Shown here piece after piece: positions 1 to 11,003 of a stretch of DNA of 64,000 nucleotides (its first letter is position 1; each line of letters starts with the position of its first letter). Below the pieces are notes generated by a model, which saw nothing but the letters and a program-made list of their open reading frames with translations, searched no databases and was not told where the DNA came from. Position numbers and translations under genes: made by a program. Where the stretch lies: NCBI GenBank assembly GCA_964586235.1, contig CAZPIO010000022.1, forward strand, positions 4,655-68,654. The letters run 5' to 3'. The stretch comes from JAUCQB01 sp964586235. Lineage in GTDB: Bacteria > Planctomycetota > Phycisphaerae > UBA1845 > PWPN01.

Positions 1-69
1 CGCGGAACATGAGCCTGCGCATCTGATTTCCCTAATGCTGGCGGTTCTGAACAAGCTGCCGGCCGCCGC

Positions 70-315
70 ATGGCTAAACGAATCGTTTGCAGCATGGTCT
101 TCACCCTCGAGGCCGGCCAGGTCAGCGACCCAGTTGAGACAGCCCACGGATACCAATGGATCCAAGCAGTTTCGCGCGGCCCCGGCCCGCGGCCGGCACG
201 CGAGCAGACCCGGGCGATCATCCAGCAGCACCTCTACAATGAATCGCTGGAGGCAGTGCTCGTCGAGCAGCCGATTACGCCCCTGATGGTGTACGTCAAA
301 CCGGCAAGTCGGTAG
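70..315 (+). pseudogene. C-terminal fragment of parvulin-type peptidyl-prolyl isomerase
   Basis: The reading frame carries the end of a rotamase domain: FTLEAGQVSDPVETAHGYQW followed by a helical tail, matching the parvulin pattern of a hydrophobic stretch, LxxGxVSDPV and a G-Y core. A stop codon lies in frame at 10-12, so at most about 80 codons are open, less than a whole domain of about 95 residues. Reading frame 2 just upstream (about 35-100) gives LNESFAA, which would join naturally to VFTLEAGQ, so a frameshift near 95-105 is plausible. What is seen is the domain tail; decay is inference. It could instead be the intact end of a gene with a sequencing error. Confidence 0.45.
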
Positions 316-523
316 CGCGTTCACGAGAGTCGCCGGGAGCCTGATTGACGGGCTTCCCCTCTGAGCACCTCAATCTCATTCGCGGGACTCTCGCGTCCTC
401 AAGCCTCCTCGGACAGCCCAGTCCCTGACATGTCCTTTGGTGAATCGACAGGTCACGCTCGTCGCAGCGATGCGGGCGGGCGTGCCCATTCTTGATGCGC
501 ATCGCAGGAAAGGACAAACACTT

Positions 524-1039
524 ATGAAAGGTAACCCCTTCGAAAGCCAGCTTGAACGGCTGGCAAGAACACTGACCGAGCAGTTCGGCGTGAAGGTCGC
601 CTGTCAGGGTGACAACGCCTGGACCGACGGCCGGCAAATCGTGCTGCCTTCGGTGCCAGAGCCAATCAGTGATGACCTGGAGCGGATGATGGTCGGCTAC
701 CTCGATCATGAAATGGGCCATGTGGCCTTCTCGGATTTCGGCGTGGCCGAGCAGTTCGCCAAGTCGCATCCCGGCAACGAAGGCCTGCTCAACGTGATCG
801 AAGATGCCCTGATCGAGCGGCGGGCCATGGAGCGATGGCCGGGTGTTCGGCGCAACCTGGACATAATGTTCAGGCAGATCTACGGCCGGGTGGCTCAACT
901 GATCCAGCAACGCGGCCCGTTCGACCGCTGGCGGCAAGGCAATTCATCCTCCGCCCGGAGACCGCGAAGGACGATCCGGCAACGGCCCGCGCCCGAACGA
1001 AATGGCCCCGCCGCAACTGACGGTGGCTCTGGGCCGTGA
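524..1039 (+). pseudogene. truncated CobT-like (VWA-type) protein, N-terminal part only
   Basis: The ATG at 524 follows an AGGAAAGGA ribosome site (506-514). The first 140 or so residues resemble the N-terminal region of CobT/nitric-oxide-reductase-activator-like proteins: GVKVACQGDNAWTDG, a conserved YLDHEMGHVAFSDF segment containing an HExxH-like motif, then NVIEDALIERR. Family members continue for several hundred residues to a VWA domain. Here the similarity stops near residue 140 and the frame runs into an arginine/proline-rich tail typical of out-of-frame translation, ending at 1039. I infer a 3' truncation or frameshift around 930. Nothing resembling a VWA or MIDAS motif follows within 1.2 kb. 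Confidence 0.5.
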
Positions 1040-2282
1040 AGCAGCCAGATGGGCTGGTGTCGGTATCTAGCCGGCTCGAAGGGGTAAACGGTGTGGAGGC
1101 AAAAGGAAGTATCCCAAAAAGCGATTCTCTCGACACCCAAGATACGTCGGGGGTCCCCGGCCGATTTCGGGGTGGGTCCGGGGTAAACTTTCTGGCGAGC
1201 GGCTTGGGGCCCCCTGAAGCCTGCCTCGTTGTCACCATCGTCGCCAGGCAGACCGGCCGTCACCCACCAGCAGACCAGCCCTTGCCGACCACCGGACCAC
1301 GTGACGCCCTGTGTGATGGCCGCCCTCAGCCCTGAATCAATGCCCACTGTGGCGGATTCGCTCTGTCTGGGTGCGGACGATGCGGACGATACCCACTGGT
1401 GACACCGTCCGCAGGGAGAAACCGTCTTGGCGAGCCCGCCATGGCCCTTTTCGAGGTGGTTCTGCGGCCGTGCGGACGATGCGGACGATACTTCTCTCTC
1501 TGCTGTGGTGAAGGTACCAAGACGGGATTGCTTGCCGGCTGGCTCTGCCCGACAAGACGGAGCGAGCGGGAACGATCCCCTCAGCCATTGGCCCCAAAAC
1601 AACGAGGCAACGGCCACGGGCACCGCTGCCCCACGATCAGGTTCTCTGCCGGCCGATCAGCTTCCGGCCTTTGCGGACCCATCCGCTGGTGCCTCGGCCA
1701 GCAGCCGCCGGACGGCCTCGGCCTTCTTCGCCGCAAGCGAGGCGGTCGCGGATGAACTTGGCGTTCATGTCGCCCGAGAAGGGGCAATGGCTCCGTGGCA
1801 CGGTGGACGTGACGGCCACCTGGAGCTGGCCCCCTCTCCGGCTATTCCTGCTCCGATCCTCTGCGAGGCATCCTCTCCTCGACCTGCGACCTCCTTGCCG
1901 GACTTGGGGTACACCCGCCTGGGTCGATCATCTCGCATGAACGGATTCCTCCAGGCGACCGGGTCACGGGGTCGGTGGCGTGAGCAGCTCCGCCAGCCGC
2001 TTTCGGTCCTCGGGTGAGAGCTTGGCCAGTTCCGCCGCCAAGGCGGTCAGCCGGTCGCCGCCCTTTTCACCCGAAGGCGGTTTCGTGGTAGAATCCGGCT
2101 CAACTGCACCGGAAAATGCAGCGCTTTCCGGAGCAGGAGTTCGTAAGTTGTTGTTTTGACAAGGTGTTACGGCGGGCAGTTCGGGTCCTACCGCGCCCAA
2201 TGAGTGGGAGTCCCGTGAGGGAGAGGTCCGTGCCTCGTTTGCCTGCCTCGAGGCGCACATCGCAAGAGCGAGTCGCCGGCTG
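1040..2282. other. 1.2-kb region without a convincing gene
   Basis: Several overlapping open frames exist on both strands but none looks like protein: they are rich in Arg, Pro, Ser and His and have no recognisable motifs. Two copies of a 22-bp direct repeat lie at 1371-1392 and 1470-1491. On the minus strand a short protein-like tail (LTALAAELAKLSPEDRKRLA, about 1964-2050) looks like the C-terminal helix of a lost gene. The region adjoins two gene fragments on its left, so it is probably decayed accessory DNA. Confidence 0.5.
1371..1491. repeat. two copies of a 22-bp direct repeat built on GCGGACGAT
   Basis: Identical 22-mers at 1371-1392 and 1470-1491 each contain two tandem GCGGACGAT units followed by AC. 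They are spaced 99 bp start to start, with unrelated sequence between them. No array of further copies is visible here. Confidence 0.75.
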
Positions 2283-3023
2283 ATGAAGATCAACGTGATT
2301 CTTTTCGACTGGGGCGGAACCCTGGCTCACGTGCGAGGCCAGGTTGAGGCGTTCACACTTGGCGCCGCCAAGGCCGGGCGCATCTTCTCCAGCCTCGCGT
2401 CTCAAGAAGACGTCGAACGGCTGGGCCGGGCGATTCTGTCGGCCGAGGCCGTCGCGGCCGTCGACCCCAGTCACCGCGAGGCCGACCTCACGGCGGTCCT
2501 GGCCAACTGGGCGACCAGGATCAACCCCGATTTCACCCGCGAGCAGCTCATCGCGGCCCGCAACGCTCTCGGCGAGCAGTGGATCGGCTCGCTGGAACCC
2601 GTGCCCGGCGCGGTCGAGGCGGTCGGGGCGCTGAAAGCCCGCGGCTATCGCATCGGACTGGTCAGCAACTGCAGCGTGCCGCACGAATACTGCGTCCAGG
2701 AGTTCGCGCGGCAAGGCTTCGCCGCGACGATGGATTTTGAAGTTTTTTCCAGCGATGTAGGGTATCGTAAACCTTCGCGAATCATCTACGAGGCGGCGCT
2801 CAAGCAAGCTTTTCCCAACGGGCAGCCTTGCGATCTCTCGCGGGTGCTCTTCGTGGGCGATTCGCCGGGCCTGGACGTCATCGGACCGGCGGCAATGGGT
2901 ATGAAGACCGCCCTGGTCGCCAGCCCGCGCGGTGTCTGGCCCGATGAGGACCACGCCCGCGCTCAGCCCGACCTGCGGATCGACAGCGTCGTCGATCTGC
3001 CGGACCGGCTCGACGGCAGATAG
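2283..3023 (+). CDS. HAD-superfamily hydrolase
   Basis: A 246-residue haloacid-dehalogenase-like phosphatase. Motif I is FDWGGTL (nucleophile Asp9), motif II the Ser in GLVSNCS, motif III the Lys in YRKPS and motif IV GDSPGLD, all in the usual order. The helical cap lies between motifs I and II (about residues 20-95), as in subfamily I phosphoglycolate phosphatase-like enzymes. The second acidic residue of the usual DxD is Gly, a known variant in this superfamily. Substrate cannot be read from sequence. The gene stands alone between the decayed region and a convergent secreted protein. Confidence 0.88.
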   Translation: MKINVILFDWGGTLAHVRGQVEAFTLGAAKAGRIFSSLASQEDVERLGRAILSAEAVAAVDPSHREADLTAVLANWATRINPDFTREQLIAARNALGEQWIGSLEPVPGAVEAVGALKARGYRIGLVSNCSVPHEYCVQEFARQGFAATMDFEVFSSDVGYRKPSRIIYEAALKQAFPNGQPCDLSRVLFVGDSPGLDVIGPAAMGMKTALVASPRGVWPDEDHARAQPDLRIDSVVDLPDRLDGR

Positions 3024-3075
3024 GCCTTCTCGCAAGAGCGGATGAGAAGCGCTTCTGGCGCGCCATCCTCCCGCG

Positions 3076-4845
3076 TTATTTCGTGGTGAAGAGGTATTGG
3101 AACCGACCGTTCGGGGCTGCGTCTCCGTTGACGGTGAATTCCATCACGTCGTTGTCCTTCTGAACGTTGTCGGCCCACTTGAAGGTGAATCGCACGTCTC
3201 GGTTGCCCTCCATGCCGAGCGCCGCACGCGGCAAGGCCAGTTCCAACTCGTTGCCGCGGACGCGGTACTCGACTTCCCCGGCCGGCTCCCATGCGCCGCC
3301 GCCACCCGCCCTCTGCAGCGTCGACCTCGTCTCGGACTGGATCGTTCGATTGACGCGGAAATCGCAGCCCTCCCAGCCGGTGGACAGGTCGTTGTCGGCA
3401 TTGACGTACAGCAACATCCAGTTCGGATCGGTGCGCGGCGTGATGGGGGCGGCGGTGCGGGCGTAAAAGTACACGGCGCGATCGTCCACCGCTGCCTTGA
3501 GCAGAACGAAATCATTGCGGCCGGTGTTGTTCACGTACCGGCCGGCATCATCGTAACCCGGATGATCGCGATGCACCGTGTCGCCGCGGTCGTCACGGTA
3601 TTCCGGTCGCACGTCCACCCAATCGGCAGAGTCGCCGTCAATCGCGATCGCGGCCGGTCCGCCCGCGATCGGACCGCGGCGAACCCCCTTGAACCGCCGA
3701 ATCCCGCTGACCATCTGGTAGTAGTAGTTGTCCCAGTGGCCGCCCTTCATCGGCTCGACGTCCCGGCTGTACTCCTGCGTGAACTGATCGACGAACATCA
3801 CCGGCTCGCGCACGCCGTTGAACTCCGGCAGTCGCATGGCGATCCACTCGTTCCATCCGGTGATGTAGATGAATTCCGGATCAATCTCCAGCGCCCGCTT
3901 CCATTGCTCGGCGAAGTTCAGGCCGTGCAGCACCGCGTCGGGACGTTTGTCCTTTGCTCCGTCGTGCCAGCTTCGTCCGTAAGTGTTGGCCTCGCTGAAG
4001 GCGCACAGCCGCTTGCCCGTGGCGTTCTGGCCGACACTGACCGAGACCTGTTCGACCTTGCTGGTGTCGCTGTAGTACGGCTGCTGCGGATGGATCTGCA
4101 GCCACTGCCACTGGTTGGGCCCGGTCGGGCCGGAGAAGTAGTCCGGACCGTGAGGCCGGAAGGTGAAGGTCTCCCGCATCTCGGGCGGCGCGTGCTCCTT
4201 CCTGGCCAGGATAAGGGGCTTGCCCTTCCATTCGAACCACAGTTCGCGATGCAGCCCCGGCTTGTAGAGATCGCCGTACAGGCGGTTCAATACCTTGCTG
4301 TCGTCGCCGAACGGGGCAAAAAAGGCGATTTGCGGTGTTACACCGCCGTCCCGGCGAACCTGCGTCCACACCTCGCACAGCTTGTGATACACCCTGGGGT
4401 AAGTCTCCTGGTTGCTCACGTCGAAGATGACGACGTCGACGCCGGCATCGGAGAGCATCTGCGCGTGTTTTCGAAGCACCCATGCGTCGTCGGCGAGGTA
4501 GTAGCCGAACAGAGGCTCGCCCCAGTGGTGAAACCAGTACTCCGGTCCCCAGGGGTCGGTCGTCGGGCGCCGCATGGCATCCGGTTGCGTGGCCAGGATT
4601 CGGGTGATGTCGTATGGCCCGGCCGTGCGGTGCTGTCCGAGCCACAGGAAGTAGAAGATGCCCACGGCCTTGCCCGGCCGGGGAGGCCCGACCTGCTCGT
4701 AACCTGGAACGGTCCGCCCCAGTCCGTCCGTGGCCGTCCACGTGTCCGGACGGGTATCCACGAGTTCAGCCGCCGCCGTCGCAGAGGCAAGGAGGATTAT
4801 TTGCACCAGCCCCACGCGTCCCATTGTCCCGATCACTTGTCTCAT
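3076..4845 (-). CDS. secreted GH99/GH71-like glycoside hydrolase with C-terminal CBM9-like domain
   Basis: I choose the ATG at 4845 (MRQVIG...) because GAGGTGAG precedes it and a signal peptide follows (GLVQIILLASATAAA), giving 589 residues. The N-terminal 400 residues have the GIFYFLWLG opening, SDAGVDVVIFDVSN, ITGWNEW and related aromatic/acidic motifs of the GH71/GH99-like TIM-barrel group. These act on mannan-type or other polysaccharides, but the substrate here is unknown. The C-terminal part (from about residue 410) begins IDGDSADWVDV and contains YFYARTAAPI and MLLYVNADND, matching CBM9-like beta-sandwich carbohydrate-binding domains. An in-frame extension to 5115 only reads the neighbouring duplication and lacks a ribosome site. 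The 189 bp at 4573-4761 are repeated almost exactly in the truncated copy just upstream. Confidence 0.8.
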   Translation of the reverse strand: MRQVIGTMGRVGLVQIILLASATAAAELVDTRPDTWTATDGLGRTVPGYEQVGPPRPGKAVGIFYFLWLGQHRTAGPYDITRILATQPDAMRRPTTDPWGPEYWFHHWGEPLFGYYLADDAWVLRKHAQMLSDAGVDVVIFDVSNQETYPRVYHKLCEVWTQVRRDGGVTPQIAFFAPFGDDSKVLNRLYGDLYKPGLHRELWFEWKGKPLILARKEHAPPEMRETFTFRPHGPDYFSGPTGPNQWQWLQIHPQQPYYSDTSKVEQVSVSVGQNATGKRLCAFSEANTYGRSWHDGAKDKRPDAVLHGLNFAEQWKRALEIDPEFIYITGWNEWIAMRLPEFNGVREPVMFVDQFTQEYSRDVEPMKGGHWDNYYYQMVSGIRRFKGVRRGPIAGGPAAIAIDGDSADWVDVRPEYRDDRGDTVHRDHPGYDDAGRYVNNTGRNDFVLLKAAVDDRAVYFYARTAAPITPRTDPNWMLLYVNADNDLSTGWEGCDFRVNRTIQSETRSTLQRAGGGGAWEPAGEVEYRVRGNELELALPRAALGMEGNRDVRFTFKWADNVQKDNDVMEFTVNGDAAPNGRFQYLFTTK

Positions 4846-5135
4846 TCTGCTCACCTCACGCGACCCCGTGGATCGCAAGACTCGCCGCGGTTTCCAGAAA
4901 TAGCTACGTCCCCGTTCCGCACGGCCCGTCCCCGTTCCGCACGGCCCATGGCATCCGGTTGCGTGGCCAGGATTCGGGTGACGTCGTACGGCCCGGCCGT
5001 GCGGTGCTGTCCGAGCCACAGGAAGTAGAAGATGCCCACGGCCTTGCCCGGCCGGGGAGGCCCGACCTGCTCGTAACCTGGAACGGTCCGCCCCAGTCCG
5101 TCCGTGGCCGTCCACGTGTCCGGACGGGTATCCAC
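4573..5135 (-). repeat. 189-bp direct repeat (4573-4761 and 4947-5135)
   Basis: The two segments are offset by exactly 374 bp and differ at only two positions that I can find (gatgtcgtatgg versus gacgtcgtacgg). They encode the start of the mature GH99-like domain in both the full gene and the truncated copy. Sequence on either side, including the signal peptides, is not similar. Confidence 0.9.
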
Positions 5136-5216
5136 CGTCTCAGCGGTCACCACCGGCACAGTCAATGCCATATGGATCAATCCCGCACATATCAGAACCG
5201 CAACCATGGTCCTCAT
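4851..5216 (-). pseudogene. truncated tandem copy of the GH99-like gene
   Basis: It starts at an ATG (5216) behind a strong GGAGGTGAG site and encodes its own signal peptide (MVAVLICAGLIHMALTVPVV), different from that of its downstream neighbour. About 63 residues identical or nearly identical to the neighbour follow (VDTRPDTWTATDG through ATQPDAM). After that the frame enters unrelated arginine-rich sequence and stops, for 121 codons in all. The catalytic domain is missing, so the product should be inactive. The junction includes two tandem copies of a 20-bp unit at 4908-4947. Confidence 0.75.
4908..4947. repeat. 20-bp tandem duplication at the end of the truncated GH copy
   Basis: The unit cccgttccgcacggcccgtc occurs at 4911-4930 and again, lacking only its end, at 4931-4947. 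It lies exactly where similarity between the truncated copy and the full gene ends. Confidence 0.8.
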
Positions 5217-5361
5217 GAAACTCACCTCCGCGTTGTAGCGACGATCTCTCGCTGATCCCAATGATCATCCGCGCCCTGCGGATCTTTATTGCCAATGACG
5301 CTCCTGGAAGAAAGTCGCAGTTAAGAGACAAAGTCAGGAACAAGCGGCGGCGGCACGGTGA

Positions 5362-6075
5362 CTATCGGTCGGACTCGGCTTTGATGGCGGGCTTGCCGGC
5401 GGCCTTTCTCGCCTCGGCGACTTTTCTGGTCAGGATCTTGTGGAAGAGCTTGTCGCCGTTGTCCTGCCCGTCGATGCCGAAACTAACGAGCCTGCCTTTG
5501 CCCATATCCAGCACAAATGTGCCCTCATTCAGCCAGCCGGTCGATGGCGTAAAGGTGATATCGGCGACATCTTTCAGCGGGCATTCCTCCCCCTTGTTCC
5601 CGTCGGCATAGGTGACCAGCCGCGTGTCCGTCAGCACAACCCCGCTCTCCTTGACCGTCAGCCCGCCGGCGTAGAACAACTCGATCGTCTCTCCCGGCGC
5701 TATCACTTCCATCTGCTCGAGCTCCCGTCGCTGGCTGTCCGTGACCTCACGGCCGGTGATGGGTTTGACATCAGGTATGCGGGCGACAAAAACCCAGAAT
5801 GCCGCGCCCCACGCGATGCCGAGGACGGAAAGGACGATGCCGGCGATCGCGAGCCCTTTGCCTCGGGCTTCGCCGCTGTTGATGACCGGCAGCGCGATGA
5901 TCGCGAAGACCAGCCCGAGGACATTGGCCACCAGCAGACACCCCGACAGCACGCCGATGACCCCGCACACGACCGCGGCAATCGCGAACCCTGACGTCCG
6001 GGGCGGCGGGCCAAGGACAGCACCCCCGAAGCCCTGCAGGTCGGGTCGATACGGATAGCCTGGATATTGGCTCAT
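5362..6075 (-). CDS. DUF4190-type membrane protein with PH-like C-terminal domain
   Basis: The start at 6075 (MSQYPGYPY) gives 237 residues; upstream in-frame codons have no ribosome site. A proline/tyrosine-rich N-terminus is followed by two hydrophobic helices (about residues 30-60 and 70-100) with the SGxxLVANVLGLVFAIIAL and GKGLAIAGIVLSVLGI pattern of the DUF4190 family. The C-terminal half (GETIELFYAGGLTVKESGVVLTDTRL, then LKDVADITF) resembles the small PH-like domain that often follows such helices. The function is not known. It is probably an inner-membrane protein with its soluble part C-terminal. Confidence 0.7.
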   Translation of the reverse strand: MSQYPGYPYRPDLQGFGGAVLGPPPRTSGFAIAAVVCGVIGVLSGCLLVANVLGLVFAIIALPVINSGEARGKGLAIAGIVLSVLGIAWGAAFWVFVARIPDVKPITGREVTDSQRRELEQMEVIAPGETIELFYAGGLTVKESGVVLTDTRLVTYADGNKGEECPLKDVADITFTPSTGWLNEGTFVLDMGKGRLVSFGIDGQDNGDKLFHKILTRKVAEARKAAGKPAIKAESDR

Positions 6076-6299
6076 GAAGCCGCATGCTAGCCAAACCTCG
6101 GCCCGGCGGCAAGCGTGGCTTGAAAGCAGACCGGTATCATAAACGCGTTGGTTCAGCAGTGGCCGCCGACTCGCGTGTTGTTGATGCCAGAACAACGAAA
6201 GGAGCTAGAGCCGCGTACCACATGGCACTTCGGCCGGCCTTGAGCGTTGTGCGCCGCCGGGCGGCGAATCGTGTTACTGTCGTGTTGAGCGGTGCCTGC

Positions 6300-7145
6300 C
6301 TACGATCCTTCGCAGGCGTCGCCGGTGCCGTCGCTGTCGGCGTCGGCCTGGTCAGGGTTCGAGACAGTCGGGCAGTTGTCGCACGCGTTGCCCACGTCGT
6401 CGCTGTCCGTATCCGCCTGATCGGTGTTGGCGACCAGCGGGCAGTTGTCATCTGCATCATCGATGCCATCATCGTCGCTGTCGGAATCGCAGGCGTTGCC
6501 GATGCCGTCGCTGTCGGTGTCGGTCTGAAGGGGGTTGGCGACAGACGGGCAGTTGTCGCAGGCGTTGCCTACGTCGTCGCCGTCTGTATCCGCCTGGTCG
6601 GCGTTGGCGACCAATGGGCAGTTGTCCGCGGTATCCTCGACGCCATCATCGTCCCCGTCGGAATCGCAAGCGTCGCCGACACCGTCGTCGTCCGCATCTG
6701 CCTGATTGGAGTTAGCGACCGTCGGGCAGTTATCAAACCGGTTGAAAACGCCATCGTCGTCCCTGTCGGTAAAGACGGCGAGTATGCCGCCGGAAGGCAG
6801 TGCCGAGAGCCAGACCTGCAAGACATCCTGGATCAGCTTCGCCACCCCGGTCCTGAAGGCTTCCTTAACCTGTGACGCAGGTGACGGCGGCGTGAAGGGA
6901 GCGTTCACCGGCCCGGCCGGCGACAGCATTTCGTCGTGCCGCGTGTTGTAGAAAGACAGGGCATCCTGGACCCACAAACCAGGGGCTCGCTCGGCTACCG
7001 AGGCGGCCTGAACATGATCGAGAGGCGTCTCCATCCGAGCCGGCCGCGTTGTCGACTGGGCGGCGGCCGGCAGACTCAAGGCAGCGACCGCCCCGGCGAA
7101 CAGAACCGCGGCGATTATGCGGATCACACTCTGTTTCGGAGCCAT
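6300..7145 (-). CDS. secreted protein with thrombospondin type-3 calcium-binding repeats
   Basis: An ATG at 7145 preceded by GAGGGGAGG gives 281 residues with a clear signal peptide (IIAAVLFAGAVAALSLPAAAQ). Residues from about 150 on are thrombospondin type-3 repeats: DRDDDGVFNRFDNCP, then alternating DNCPLVANADQAD and DGVGDACDSDGDDDG units to the end, ending in DACEGS. Each Asp-rich loop would bind calcium and the paired cysteines would form disulfides outside the cytoplasm. A TATAAT sequence on the minus strand lies at 7206-7211, about 60 bp upstream, without a good -35 box. The N-terminal 130 residues are unrecognised. It may act in the envelope or matrix; this is inference. Confidence 0.82.
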   Translation of the reverse strand: MAPKQSVIRIIAAVLFAGAVAALSLPAAAQSTTRPARMETPLDHVQAASVAERAPGLWVQDALSFYNTRHDEMLSPAGPVNAPFTPPSPASQVKEAFRTGVAKLIQDVLQVWLSALPSGGILAVFTDRDDDGVFNRFDNCPTVANSNQADADDDGVGDACDSDGDDDGVEDTADNCPLVANADQADTDGDDVGNACDNCPSVANPLQTDTDSDGIGNACDSDSDDDGIDDADDNCPLVANTDQADTDSDDVGNACDNCPTVSNPDQADADSDGTGDACEGS

Positions 7146-7251
7146 GTATAGGCCTCCCCTCTGGCTTGGGCGGGCGACACGCGTCAAGTCGGCCCGGATC
7201 ACCAGATTATACCGCGTCAACGGCTGTCGGTTGCCGTGGCGCGGGCAGTTT

Positions 7252-9960
<2,709 letters not shown>

Positions 9961-10301
9961 CTGATCTCCTTGGGGTCGATTCAATCGCTTACTTTCACCG
10001 TGATTTTATAGCCGATTCGGCCTCAAAACACCAGCCGGCGGACCGGCCGTAAGTGTTGGCGCCGGAACAGCTTAGGACCGACCAATCGGGTCGGGAAGAA
10101 AAGCCTCGCGGCAACCGCGGACCCACGCCGCTGAGCCCGGCCACGACACACGGTGCTCGCGGGAGATTCGAATAGGCCTGTTTAATGGCTTAATATGCCT
10201 ATCTCTGCCAAAAGCTAATAGATAACAGCTAAAAGCCCTCTGCCCTCCGACTCACAGCCTTCAGCCGCACTCGCCCGCTGATGGGGCTGCCATCCTCTGC
10301 C
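9961..10301. other. intergenic region upstream of gyrA, no gene seen
   Basis: About 340 bp between the gyrA start and the stop of the next minus-strand gene. Apart from an AT-rich TATAAAAT close to gyrA that may be part of its promoter, and an AT-rich stretch around 10170-10240, I see no coding signal, hairpin or repeat. Confidence 0.4.
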
Positions 10302-10886
10302 TCACTTGTCTCGAGCCCTGCGCCTCTTCCTCCAGTCATACAATCCGATCACGAGGCTCGTGAGGATCAAGCCCCAGATGACACTGCTGACAAAGACATA
10401 CTCTATGCCCATGCGGGCCGGGGCAAGCATCGATATCGGGAACATCAGCACCTGGACACATCGGTTGAGGAGTAATCCCATGTTGTGCATCGAATCCGCT
10501 TGTGCAGGAGTCAGACCTCGACCGTCGCTCACGGCCAATCCGCTCATGTCCGCCGCGAACAACGCAAGCGAAAGAGAATAAGTCAGCAGGAAATGCAGAA
10601 CGCTGATCACGCAGACCAGCAGTGAGGCGACGGCCCATCTGGGAGGACCCGCGGGGGTGCTGGCGCGGAACGCGAGATCCCGGTCAATTTGCCAGCCGCA
10701 CTCCGGACAGCGTTCGGACTGTCGCGATCCTGTGAGGTCGTATTGGCAACGGGCGCAACTCGGGGCGGGGCACGGCCCGGCGTCGGGGTCGGCTGGCCTG
10801 CTACCGCCCGGAGCCGGCTGGAGTGGGCGGTCGGTCTCCGGTTGCGCGTCGTGCTCCCCGGAACCAGAACTGGGCAAGGCGGCCAT
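10302..10886 (-). CDS. zinc-ribbon membrane protein, function unknown
   Basis: The N-terminal third is Pro/Ser-rich and then carries a treble-clef-like zinc ribbon, CARCQYDLTG...CPECGW. This C-x2-C-x-YDL-x-G...CPECG pattern is common in planctomycete membrane proteins. Three hydrophobic segments follow (WAVASLLVCVISVLHFLLTY, the segment around LLNRCVQVLMFPISML, and VFVSSVIWGLILTSLVIGLY), and the C-terminus is basic. I take the ATG at 10886 (194 residues); the start is uncertain because no strong ribosome site stands out and an in-frame ATG exists at 10943. No enzymatic motif is visible. Confidence 0.6.
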   Translation of the reverse strand: MAALPSSGSGEHDAQPETDRPLQPAPGGSRPADPDAGPCPAPSCARCQYDLTGSRQSERCPECGWQIDRDLAFRASTPAGPPRWAVASLLVCVISVLHFLLTYSLSLALFAADMSGLAVSDGRGLTPAQADSMHNMGLLLNRCVQVLMFPISMLAPARMGIEYVFVSSVIWGLILTSLVIGLYDWRKRRRARDK

Positions 10887-11003
10887 AGCTGTATGATACA
10901 GGGAGTCCGAACAATCCGCTCGTTTGCATTGCCCGCCAAGCACGAGATAATCAGGTAATTCGAACTGGCAGTTGGCGGGGGCGTGTGCGGGAGGTGGTCG
11001 ATC

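Noticed and set aside
895..1623. 242-codon open frame on the minus strand in the decayed region
   Set aside because: Composition is typical of non-coding GC-rich DNA, it has no ribosome site and no motif, and it reads through the direct repeats.
3097..5028. 643-codon open frame on the plus strand opposite the GH99-like gene
   Set aside because: It is the antisense of a convincing secreted enzyme with signal peptide and ribosome site; the plus-strand translation has no domain motifs.
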